Positions 1-6,218 of a stretch of DNA of 6,218 nucleotides are shown one piece after another. Under the pieces are notes generated by a model. The model was not told the origin of the DNA. It worked only from the letters and a program-made list of their open reading frames with translations, and searched no databases. The stretch comes from Candidatus Gallibacteroides avistercoris (GTDB lineage Bacteria > Bacteroidota > Bacteroidia > Bacteroidales > CHK158-818): contig DVNA01000065.1 of the NCBI GenBank assembly GCA_018714665.1, positions 1 to 6,218 of the forward strand, written 5' to 3'. Made by a program: the position numbers and the translations under genes. How positions within the stretch are numbered: the first letter of the stretch is position 1; every line of letters begins with the position of its first letter.

Positions 1-38
1 ATAAAACTGGGATTCGGTTTATATTTTTAATCATCTCA

Positions 39-66
39 TTTGAAAAACAAGAAAAGGATATTTTTG
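39..66 (+). promoter_or_regulatory. Candidate Bacteroidota-type promoter for the DUF1080 lipoprotein gene
   Basis: Positions 59-66 read TATTTTTG, an exact match to the TAnnTTTG -7 element of Bacteroides housekeeping promoters. A TTTG at 39-42 could be the -33 element, but the 16-base spacer is shorter than the roughly 19-21 usually quoted, so the upstream half is doubtful. Transcription would start near 71-75 and leave an untranslated leader of about 90 bases. The rest of 1-162 is A/T-rich with no gene or clear hairpin. Transcription could also enter from a gene before the window. Confidence 0.4.
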
Positions 67-162
67 AATAAAACCGTTATACCTTCACCCTACAAAAAAT
101 TTTTCATCATTCATAGATATTATATGCTCTAACACATAACTATTTAATTAAAATCACAAATT

Positions 163-1449
163 ATGGAAATTGTACGCAACCTCAATGTAGCCGGGAAAGC
201 CGTTTGTACCTGCGCGCTTTCTTTTACCTTGCTGGCTACTTCTTGCACGCAAGAACAGAACAAACTCACCCCCGAAGAGATTGCCAACGGATGGGTACTA
301 CTGTTCGACGGAAAAACTATGAATGGTTGGAGAAACTACAACAGCGACCAACTAACCTCCTGGGAGGCCGTAGATGGCACCATACGTGCCAAAGGGGACG
401 GTAGTGATGCCAGCGGATATGTGGTAACGGACAAACAATATGAAAATTTCATCCTTTCATGGGACTGGAAACTATCGAAAGGCGGAAACAGCGGAATGCT
501 CTACCACGTAGTAGAACGTCCGCAATTTTCGGTACCGTACGTTACCGGACCGGAATACCAACTAATCGATGAGCCGAACTTCCCCGAAAAACTGGAAGAG
601 TGGCAAAAATGCGGCGTTGATTATGCCATGTATCTGCCGGATAAATCAAAAATGAAGATTAATCCCGCCGGTGAATGGAACAACTCCCAGATTGTATTTG
701 ACAACGGCCATGTAGAACACTGGATGAACGGAGAAAAGATACTCGAATTTGAAGCCTGGACAGACGATTGGCACGCTCGTAAAAACAGCGGCAAATGGGC
801 AAATGCTCCCGAATACGGATTGGCCAAGAAAGGTGTTATCTGTTTGCAGGACCACGGCTATCCGGCTCAATTCCGAAACATCAAAATCAAAGAACTTCCT
901 CGCAAAACCAAAGAGGTAAATCTGTTTAACGGCGTTGATCTAACCGGATGGGAAGTATACGGAACCGAAAAATGGTATGTAAAAGACAGCCTGCTAATCT
1001 GCGAAAGTGGTCCGGACAAAAAATACGGTTATCTGGCAACACGAGACTATTATGATGATTTTGAGCTGACGGCAGATTTCAAACAAGAAGCAGACGGAAA
1101 TTCTGGAATTTTTATCCGCTCTTTTGTTGAACCGGATGTAAAAGTAAACGGATGGCAGGTTGAGGTTGCCCCGAAAGGGTTCGACACCGGAGGTATCTAC
1201 GAATCGTATGGGAGAGGCTGGCTGATCCAAATCCCCGATGAAAAGGAAAACATCTTGAAACCCGGACAATGGAATACCATGCGCATCAAAGTACAAGGCG
1301 ACAATGTACAAACGTGGTTGAACGGTCAAGAAATGGTAAATATCAACGACGAAAAAATAGGGAAAGGACAAGGACGTATTGCCCTGCAAATACACGACGG
1401 AGGCGGTATCAAGGTATTGTGGAAAAACCTGAAAGTAAAAACACTTTAA
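163..1449 (+). CDS. Lipoprotein with two tandem DUF1080 (3-keto-disaccharide hydrolase-like) domains
   Basis: This 428-residue envelope lipoprotein has a charged start (R5, K12), a hydrophobic stretch at 13-27 and a lipobox LATSC with the lipidated cysteine at 28. Only one acidic residue follows closely (TQEQNK), so a surface-export signal is not clear and the final membrane face is open. Two copies of the same jelly-roll (concanavalin-like, PF06439) domain follow, at about 41-245 and 251-428. Paired motifs show this: LFDGKTMNGW (47-56) with LFNGVDLTGW (254-263); GGNSG (107-111) with DGNSG (311-315); EWNN..HWMNGE with QWNT..TWLNGQ; and matching ends FRNIKIKEL and WKNLKVKTL. Members of this family act on 3-keto-glycosides, cleaving the glycosidic bond after C3 oxidation; the substrate here is unknown. 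The start at 163 is supported by the intact signal peptide. The next gene downstream is the likely functional partner. The family call is firm, the reaction is inferred. Confidence 0.9.
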   Translation: MEIVRNLNVAGKAVCTCALSFTLLATSCTQEQNKLTPEEIANGWVLLFDGKTMNGWRNYNSDQLTSWEAVDGTIRAKGDGSDASGYVVTDKQYENFILSWDWKLSKGGNSGMLYHVVERPQFSVPYVTGPEYQLIDEPNFPEKLEEWQKCGVDYAMYLPDKSKMKINPAGEWNNSQIVFDNGHVEHWMNGEKILEFEAWTDDWHARKNSGKWANAPEYGLAKKGVICLQDHGYPAQFRNIKIKELPRKTKEVNLFNGVDLTGWEVYGTEKWYVKDSLLICESGPDKKYGYLATRDYYDDFELTADFKQEADGNSGIFIRSFVEPDVKVNGWQVEVAPKGFDTGGIYESYGRGWLIQIPDEKENILKPGQWNTMRIKVQGDNVQTWLNGQEMVNINDEKIGKGQGRIALQIHDGGGIKVLWKNLKVKTL

Positions 1450-1465
1450 TAGGCCCTTCCGCATA

Positions 1466-1508
1466 AGAGAGAGATTATCCTTTGACAAAGGGGGATAATC
1501 TCTCCTCT
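1466..1508 (+). terminator. Hairpin between the DUF1080 and TIM-barrel genes; terminator or attenuator
   Basis: A perfect 12-bp stem pairs 1469-1480 (GAGAGATTATCC) with 1493-1504 (GGATAATCTCTC). Three more pairs are possible outside a bulged C at 1505. The 12-base loop contains TTTGACAAAG. It starts about 20 bases after the DUF1080 stop codon, where a terminator is expected. The downstream side is C/T-mixed (CTCTCTTAC) rather than a run of T, so termination may be partial, or the stem may protect the 3' end of the upstream message. Confidence 0.6.
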
Positions 1509-1637
1509 CTTACAAATCCATACAGACAAATCGTCACAGAAAAACACACAAAAAGATTGCGGCCCCCATATTACCTAACCGGACCCTAACAAACAACTAC
1601 AACGACAAATCTTTTACTACAAACACATCTTTTTTAT
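1509..1637 (+). other. G-poor leader before the TIM-barrel gene
   Basis: This stretch has only about ten G residues and is rich in CA and AAC, as in many unstructured Bacteroidota 5' leaders. I found no exact TAnnTTTG element and no Shine-Dalgarno motif. It could be the leader of an independent transcript with a degenerate promoter, or an intercistronic spacer read through from the DUF1080 gene. A G-interrupting patch at about 1558-1585 (around GCGGCCCCC and CCGGACC) is the only G/C-rich island. Confidence 0.4.
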
Positions 1638-2492
1638 ATGAAAAAAACAATACAACAACTGTTCTTTATTCTATTGTACTTCGTTATCGGACTATCCGTT
1701 CAAGCTCAAACCAAAGCCGAAGCAAACGGCTGGAAACTGGCAATCCAGTCATACTCGTTCCATCGATTTACCCTCATGGAGGCTCTCGACAAAACACAAG
1801 AATTAGGTATCAAATACATCGAAATATATCCGGGACATAAATTAGGCGGGAAGTTCGGAGACAAAGTATTCGATATCCATTTAGATGAAGCAACCCAAGA
1901 AGAATTAAAAACGATTGCTGCATCAAAAGGTATCCAAATCGTTGCCATGGGAGTAGCTGTACAAAACAATCCGGAAGATTGGGAAAAGTTATTCCAATTT
2001 GCTAAAAACATGGGCATGGAACTTATTACCTCTGAACCGGCCATCAATGATTGGGATTTGATTGACAAGTTAGTAAGAAAATACAACATCAGACTGGCCG
2101 TACACAACCATCCCCAACCGTCAACTTATTGGTCTCCGGAAGTTCTGTTGGAACAAATTAGCAACCGCAGTAAAAAAATCGGTTCTTGTGCAGACGTAGG
2201 ACATTGGGCTCGTGCCGGGTTAAATCCGCTGGATTGTCTGAAACAATTACAAGGGAGAATCGGATCTCTTCATTTTAAAGATATTATGCCCAAGGTAGAG
2301 GGAGTAAACGAACAACACGATGTAGTCTGGGGTAATGGAGCCCTAAACACCACCGAATTGTTACGCGAATTAAGACGCCAGGATTTTGACGGTATTATTT
2401 CTATCGAATATGAATACAACTGGGACAACTCTGTACCCGACATAAAGAAATGCATTGAATATTACAACCAAACAACGGAAAGAATCTTTTAA
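1638..2492 (+). CDS. Secreted TIM-barrel protein, sugar phosphate isomerase/epimerase (AP endonuclease 2) family
   Basis: The 284-residue product has a classical signal peptide: KK at 2-3, a hydrophobic core at 8-21 and a likely signal peptidase I site after VQA (23|24). The mature protein is therefore periplasmic. From about residue 33 it follows the xylose-isomerase-like TIM barrel (PF01261): WKLAIQSYSF opens strand 1 and IKYIEIYPG strand 2. Candidate metal ligands are E133 (TSEP), D186 (CADVGH), H212 (HFKD) and E257 (SIEYE), with H156/H158 (HNHP) in the active site, so the catalytic set looks complete. 'Sugar phosphate' is a family label only; a periplasmic enzyme more likely handles free or oxidised sugars. 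Beside a DUF1080 lipoprotein, isomerisation, epimerisation or hydration of a keto-sugar product is a reasonable inference. The start is fixed by the signal peptide, with the ATG after an A/C/T-rich leader. Family confidence is high; the reaction is unknown. Confidence 0.88.
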   Translation: MKKTIQQLFFILLYFVIGLSVQAQTKAEANGWKLAIQSYSFHRFTLMEALDKTQELGIKYIEIYPGHKLGGKFGDKVFDIHLDEATQEELKTIAASKGIQIVAMGVAVQNNPEDWEKLFQFAKNMGMELITSEPAINDWDLIDKLVRKYNIRLAVHNHPQPSTYWSPEVLLEQISNRSKKIGSCADVGHWARAGLNPLDCLKQLQGRIGSLHFKDIMPKVEGVNEQHDVVWGNGALNTTELLRELRRQDFDGIISIEYEYNWDNSVPDIKKCIEYYNQTTERIF

Positions 2493-2514
2493 AATTCATC
2501 ACAAAATCCACATC

Positions 2515-2560
2515 ATACCATCCGTTTTGACTTTTCAAAACGGATGGTATCTCTTTCTAA
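2515..2560 (+). terminator. Strong intrinsic terminator after the TIM-barrel gene
   Basis: A perfect 16-bp stem pairs 2515-2530 (ATACCATCCGTTTTGA) with 2535-2550 (TCAAAACGGATGGTAT) around the loop CTTT. It is followed by the T-rich stretch CTCTTTCTAAGATTTTT. It lies 22 bases after the stop codon and about 60 bases before oxyR, so it ends the carbohydrate transcript and isolates oxyR. Confidence 0.9.
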
Positions 2561-2611
2561 GATTTTTCATCTATTATATAACCCTTTTGTTCGTAAGTAA
2601 ACACCGAAAAA

Positions 2612-3508
2612 ATGACAATCGCCCAATTAGAGTATTTGATTGCCGTAGCCAATTACGGAAGTTTCTCAACAGCTGCCGAAAAATGTTTTGTTACGCAACC
2701 GTCATTAAGCATACAAATTAAAAATCTAGAAGACGAATTAGGCGTCATTTTATTAGACCGTAGCCGAAAGCCTGTGGTCCCTACCGAAACAGGCAATCTC
2801 ATTATAGAACAGGCACAAGAAGCAATCTATTCGTTCTCAAAAATAAAAGATTGTATCGATTCTATTAAAGGAACCATTGCCGGAGAATTGCGAGTAGCCA
2901 TTATTCCTACCATTGCTCCATACTGGGTACACCGGCTGGCACCGGCCATCATAAAAAAATATCCCCAAGTAAGGCTATACATCAATGAAATGATTACCCC
3001 GAACATCATCGAATCCCTACACAAAGGCCAGATAGATGTGGGCATATTAGCCGAAGGATTCGTCCCAAGCGATATACAAGAAGAGAAAATCGCCTCAGAT
3101 GCATTTTTTGCGTTCATATCTCCTCAACATCCTTTATCCGATAAAAAGGAGATAGAACTGTCCGATTTGAAAAACCACAAAATTATACTATTGACCGAAG
3201 GTCACTGCTTCCGGGACCAGGTTATGTCTTTGTGTTCCTACTCAAAAAGAGAAAATCAATCTTTAACCATCGAGTGTGGTTCTATCGAAACGTTGATTCG
3301 CATTACATTATCGACAAAAGCCATGACTGTTATTCCCCAAATGGCACTTCCTTATATCGGAGAAAAGTTGAGGCCTTGTATCCGGCCAATAAAAGAGAAA
3401 GAGGCTCATCGGGTCATCACTCTGGCCCGCGGGAAACATACTGTTAAGAACAGCCTTATCCACGCTCTAAAAATGGAATTATTGGAGATAGCTTCCTCAC
3501 TACCTTAA
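2612..3508 (+). CDS. oxyR: OxyR, peroxide-sensing LysR-family transcriptional regulator
   Basis: This cytoplasmic regulator of 298 residues is close to the E. coli OxyR length of 305. Residues 1-60 form the LysR winged helix-turn-helix, with FSTAAEKCFVTQPSLSIQIK (18-37) as the DNA-reading part and LEDELGVILLDR (39-50) the typical continuation; the linker helix follows to about 88. The sensing domain runs from about 91 to 295. What identifies it as OxyR, not a generic LysR, is GHCFRDQVMSLC at 197-208. The peroxide-reactive C199 and its disulfide partner C208 have the same numbering as in E. coli, and T100 (IPT), H198, R201 and D202 are also kept. On oxidation by H2O2 it should activate peroxide-defence genes such as catalase, ahpCF and dps; none is in the window. 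The start aligns with that of E. coli OxyR. It sits between two terminators, so it is probably monocistronic. The promoter in 2561-2611 has no exact -7 match. Confidence 0.94.
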   Translation: MTIAQLEYLIAVANYGSFSTAAEKCFVTQPSLSIQIKNLEDELGVILLDRSRKPVVPTETGNLIIEQAQEAIYSFSKIKDCIDSIKGTIAGELRVAIIPTIAPYWVHRLAPAIIKKYPQVRLYINEMITPNIIESLHKGQIDVGILAEGFVPSDIQEEKIASDAFFAFISPQHPLSDKKEIELSDLKNHKIILLTEGHCFRDQVMSLCSYSKRENQSLTIECGSIETLIRITLSTKAMTVIPQMALPYIGEKLRPCIRPIKEKEAHRVITLARGKHTVKNSLIHALKMELLEIASSLP

Positions 3509-3512
3509 AAAA

Positions 3513-3571
3513 CTTTAAAAGCAGAGAGAGGGCATATCTGGATTCAGATATGCCCTCTCTCTGCTTTAAAG
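3513..3571. terminator. Bidirectional terminator between oxyR and the convergent rhamnosidase gene
   Basis: Positions 3518-3540 pair perfectly with 3545-3567 (23 bp) around the loop GATT. Beyond a bulged A at 3517, 3513-3516 pairs with 3568-3571, giving 27 bp in all. The inner stem carries GCAGAGAGAGGGCATATCTG. Read on the minus strand, the stem is followed by TTTTAAAGTTTTTT, a good T-tract for ending the rhamnosidase transcript. On the plus strand the tail is weaker, with T-rich patches only at about 3583-3600. Its position between two converging stop codons (3508 and 3595) fits a shared terminator. Confidence 0.9.
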
Positions 3572-3594
3572 AACCGTAAAGTCCGTTTCTATTT

Positions 3595-6218
3595 CTACTT
3601 TACAACAAATTTATGCGTTCCGGACGGCACGCTGAGCACAAGATACTCTCCCTCCTTACCCAAAACGGTATATTCTGCGGACTCTTTCAACGCTTTTTCT
3701 ATAACCTCGGCATTAGCGCTAACCCTCGGTAAATACACTTGCGCCGAAGTATTGGCCGGAATGGTAATATTCCAGATGAACATCCCATCTCGTTTTTCCC
3801 ATTCACTCACAATCTTTCCATACACCGAATTATACGAAGCCTTTACAAAATCCAGGCCATCGGGTATCTGCGGTTTCATAATGATTTTCTTGAAACCGGG
3901 TGCTGCCGGATCGCTCTTAATTCCTGCCAGGTCTTCGTAATACCAAATAACCAGGTCTCCCAACAGCATTACGTGGTTGGCCGAATTCATCGCCGGATCG
4001 GCCGTATCACCGTTCCAGAGCTCCCAAATGGTCGTAGCTCCTTTTTGTGCCATATATCCCCAACTGGGATAATCGGTATTGGTGGCCAGCCGATAGGCAA
4101 TATCTTTTCGCCCGTTCTCGGTCAACAGACGCATAATCCATTGCGCCCCGATCAGACCGGTACTGGTATGTCCGTTAAAATCGTCCATCGTCTTCTTGAC
4201 TACATTGTCGAAAACAGCCGAACGATTCTCTTCCGGCACAAGGTTATAGGCCAAAGAGAGCAGATTGGCCGTAGCGGTATTATTTCCGTAACAATGGTTT
4301 TCCGCATCGTAAAAAGTTTCGTTGTATGCCTTATAAACGGTATCGGCCAATGCCGAGTAAGAGGCAATATCTTCTGTATGTCCCGTCAGTTCGGCAAAAT
4401 TCTGCATCAACGAAAGCATATAATAGTAGTACGAAGTACCCAAAATACGGCCATCGGTTTTACGAGAGGGATCCTGTGAATGAATCAACTCCTGCCGTTC
4501 GGGAGGCATACACCAGTCACCATAGGTATCGCGGGGCATAATACCGTTTTCCATATACTTGTCGCGCATATAGAATATCCATTTTTTAAACGAATCGTAG
4601 TGTTTCCGAATTGGCTCTTTGTCTCCGAACTGGGTATAGAGCATATCGGCGATGAGCAAATATGCAGCAGGCCAGGTAATATCATCATTGTATATCTGCC
4701 AGTATGAAGGAGCAACATCCGGAACACTTCCGTCGGCCCGTTGCGAATCTTCGATGTCTTGCAGCCACTTTGCATACAAACGGGAATTGTCAAAAATAAA
4801 ACTTTCTCCTTTGGAGCCGGTTCCCCGGTCGCCCAACCACCCCAATCGTTCATCACGCTGGGGACAGTCGGTCGGGATACTACGGTAGTTACCCCGTATA
4901 CCCCAATAGGCATTCTTATAAATGGTATTTATCGTTTCATTCGAGGTAACAAACGTTCCCGTTACCGGGATGTTGTCATAAACTACTTTTCCCTCAATAG
5001 CCGATAAATCGGGTTTACCGGGATATCCGGTCATTTCAACGAAACGGAATCCGTGATAAGTAAAACGAGGTTCGTAATATTCTGTCCCCTCGCCTTTCAA
5101 CGTATATTTATCGGTTACTTTGGCCGACCGAAGATTGGCCATATAGAGCGTTGAGTCGGGATTCAGAATCTCGGCAAAACGAAGCTGAACGCAGTCTCCC
5201 TGTTTCCCTTTTACTTTCAGGCGGGTCCACCCTACCATGTTTTGTCCCATATCAAAAATGAACACTCCCGGCCGGGTTTCAAATACGGCTACCGGTTTAA
5301 TGGTTTCCATAACGGCAATCGGAGCCATCGGCAGAGCCGTCAAGACAGGCGATGCGGCCTTTACCGCTTCGGCTTGCATCCAGCCACTGTCGTCAAAACC
5401 GTTTTCGCTCCACCCCGGCATCTCTTTGTTGGCATCGTATTCCTCTCCATCAAACTCGTTATTGGCAACAATGGGACCATCGGTAGTGAGTTTCCATGTC
5501 GTATCGCTGTTGATAACCTCTTTACTTCCGTCGTTGTATGTTACCTCTACCTGCATCAACAATTTGGGGAATCCGTACTCCTGGTCTATATTTCCCATCC
5601 CCGGACGAACCGGACAATAGCGCCCATTTCCCAATATAACACCGATGGTATTATCGCCCTTTTGCATCTTATCAGAAACATCGTAGGTCATGTAAAACGA
5701 CCGTTTGCCAAATTCCGAAAGAGCCGGCGTCAATACATCGTTACCGACTTTTTGTCCGTTGATGTAACACTCAAACAATCCTTGTCCACAGATATAGGCT
5801 ACGGCCTCTTTGACTGGTTTGTCTAGCTCGACCTGCTTACGAAGCATCCGGGCAGCCAATCGGGGAAATTCTACCCTGACGACTTCCTGACCGACGGTGC
5901 GTTCAAGCCCTATCCATTGGGCCGACCAATCTTGGGCCGATAGCAGGCCCATGCTCCACATGGCCGGTTTGGCCCAATCGGACTCAATGCCGTTTTCATC
6001 CCAATACTTAACGGTCCAAAAACATTTATCACGAGACTTCAAGGTTTTTCCTCCATAGGGAATCTCGATAGACTGGTCAGAATCGACCTTCTTCGAATCC
6101 CACATATCGGCTTTCCCCTCGGCCAACAGCTCAGGCGATGAGGCTACCAATATTCTATATGCCGTTTGTGCCGCTCCTCTCTCATCACTCGTAATTTTCC
6201 AAGAAAAACGAGGATGGG
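3595..6218 (-). CDS. Alpha-L-rhamnosidase, GH78 (5' end beyond the window)
   Basis: It hydrolyses terminal alpha-L-rhamnose from pectic glycans or plant glycosides by inversion. The frame stays open to the window edge (873 complete codons); upstream codons read HPRFSWKI..ERGAAQTAYRI, the conserved GH78 N-terminus, so the TTG at 6150-6148 is an internal leucine and not a start. About 30-60 residues, including any signal peptide, are missing. Numbering from the first full codon: Ig-like N-terminal domain about 1-90; carbohydrate-binding-like beta domain about 115-285; beta domain (PF05592) about 295-410; (alpha/alpha)6 catalytic barrel (PF17389) about 415-755; C-terminal beta domain about 756-873. 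DCPQRDER at 450-457 supplies the probable general acid E456, followed by D463; TTIWELWNG supplies the probable base E732 (codon 4021-4023). DRGTGSKGES (463-472) replaces the GWTGDA-type continuation of many GH78 enzymes and marks a Bacteroidota subgroup. The gene converges on oxyR and has its own promoter outside the window. Confidence 0.95.
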   Translation of the reverse strand, partial: HPRFSWKITSDERGAAQTAYRILVASSPELLAEGKADMWDSKKVDSDQSIEIPYGGKTLKSRDKCFWTVKYWDENGIESDWAKPAMWSMGLLSAQDWSAQWIGLERTVGQEVVRVEFPRLAARMLRKQVELDKPVKEAVAYICGQGLFECYINGQKVGNDVLTPALSEFGKRSFYMTYDVSDKMQKGDNTIGVILGNGRYCPVRPGMGNIDQEYGFPKLLMQVEVTYNDGSKEVINSDTTWKLTTDGPIVANNEFDGEEYDANKEMPGWSENGFDDSGWMQAEAVKAASPVLTALPMAPIAVMETIKPVAVFETRPGVFIFDMGQNMVGWTRLKVKGKQGDCVQLRFAEILNPDSTLYMANLRSAKVTDKYTLKGEGTEYYEPRFTYHGFRFVEMTGYPGKPDLSAIEGKVVYDNIPVTGTFVTSNETINTIYKNAYWGIRGNYRSIPTDCPQRDERLGWLGDRGTGSKGESFIFDNSRLYAKWLQDIEDSQRADGSVPDVAPSYWQIYNDDITWPAAYLLIADMLYTQFGDKEPIRKHYDSFKKWIFYMRDKYMENGIMPRDTYGDWCMPPERQELIHSQDPSRKTDGRILGTSYYYYMLSLMQNFAELTGHTEDIASYSALADTVYKAYNETFYDAENHCYGNNTATANLLSLAYNLVPEENRSAVFDNVVKKTMDDFNGHTSTGLIGAQWIMRLLTENGRKDIAYRLATNTDYPSWGYMAQKGATTIWELWNGDTADPAMNSANHVMLLGDLVIWYYEDLAGIKSDPAAPGFKKIIMKPQIPDGLDFVKASYNSVYGKIVSEWEKRDGMFIWNITIPANTSAQVYLPRVSANAEVIEKALKESAEYTVLGKEGEYLVLSVPSGTHKFVVK

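Noticed and set aside
994..1488. Open frame of 164 codons on the minus strand opposite the DUF1080 gene
   Set aside because: It lies almost wholly antisense to a clear gene, has no recognisable domain, and its composition is that of a complementary-strand shadow.
1706..2107. Open frame of 133 codons on the minus strand opposite the TIM-barrel gene
   Set aside because: It is wholly antisense to the TIM barrel and has no recognisable motif.
2455..2721. Open frame of 88 codons on the plus strand spanning the terminator between the TIM-barrel gene and oxyR
   Set aside because: It runs through a perfect 16-bp terminator stem and overlaps both neighbours out of frame. The hydrophobic stretch comes from translated T-rich sequence.
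1463..3530. Similar AGAGAGAG stretches in the hairpins at about 1467-1474 and 3523-3530, considered as a dispersed repeat
   Set aside because: The likeness is limited to a short GA run in stem arms; flanking bases and loops differ, so it is low-complexity coincidence.
3739..4479. Open frame of 246 codons on the plus strand opposite the rhamnosidase gene
   Set aside because: It is fully antisense to the GH78 catalytic and C-terminal domains, and its Arg/Ile/His-rich sequence shows no family signature.
5242..5826. Open frame of 194 codons on the plus strand opposite the rhamnosidase N-terminal domains
   Set aside because: It is entirely antisense to well-conserved GH78 sequence, with no domain and no leader or promoter; it is a by-product of codon use on the other strand.

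Overview
The window looks like a piece of a Bacteroidota chromosome, most likely from a gut-type Bacteroidales (Bacteroides/Parabacteroides-like). Supporting signs are A/T-rich leaders without Shine-Dalgarno motifs, a TAnnTTTG-type -7 promoter element, a DUF1080 lipoprotein next to a secreted TIM-barrel 'isomerase', and a GH78 rhamnosidase whose core motifs resemble Bacteroides enzymes. The species cannot be named from the sequence alone.

Layout: 1-162 is a leader with a candidate promoter. At 163-1449 (+) is a lipoprotein made of two DUF1080 (3-keto-disaccharide hydrolase-like) domains in tandem. A 188-base gap holds a hairpin (1466-1508) and a G-poor leader. At 1638-2492 (+) is a signal-peptide-bearing TIM-barrel protein of the sugar phosphate isomerase/epimerase (AP endonuclease family 2) fold, closed by a very clean terminator (2515-2560). 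At 2612-3508 (+) is OxyR, with both redox cysteines at the same residue numbers as in E. coli. A 27-bp bidirectional hairpin (3513-3571) separates it from a convergent GH78 alpha-L-rhamnosidase at 3595-6218 (-), whose 5' end lies beyond the window.

How the genes may work together: the DUF1080 lipoprotein and the secreted TIM-barrel protein are a plausible functional pair for opening 3-keto-glycosides in the cell envelope. This is the non-hydrolytic route in which a glycoside is oxidised at C3, eliminated and hydrated, as I recall it for the BT2156-BT2160 region of B. thetaiotaomicron. The C3 oxidoreductases that would complete it are not in the window. The rhamnosidase removes L-rhamnose from glycans or plant glycosides and is transcribed separately. 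OxyR has its own unit and probably governs the peroxide response elsewhere. Every gene belongs to a recognisable family. The best leads are the envelope-located DUF1080/TIM-barrel pair, the internal duplication of DUF1080, and the hairpin between those two genes. I saw no mobile element, CRISPR array, tRNA or rRNA.
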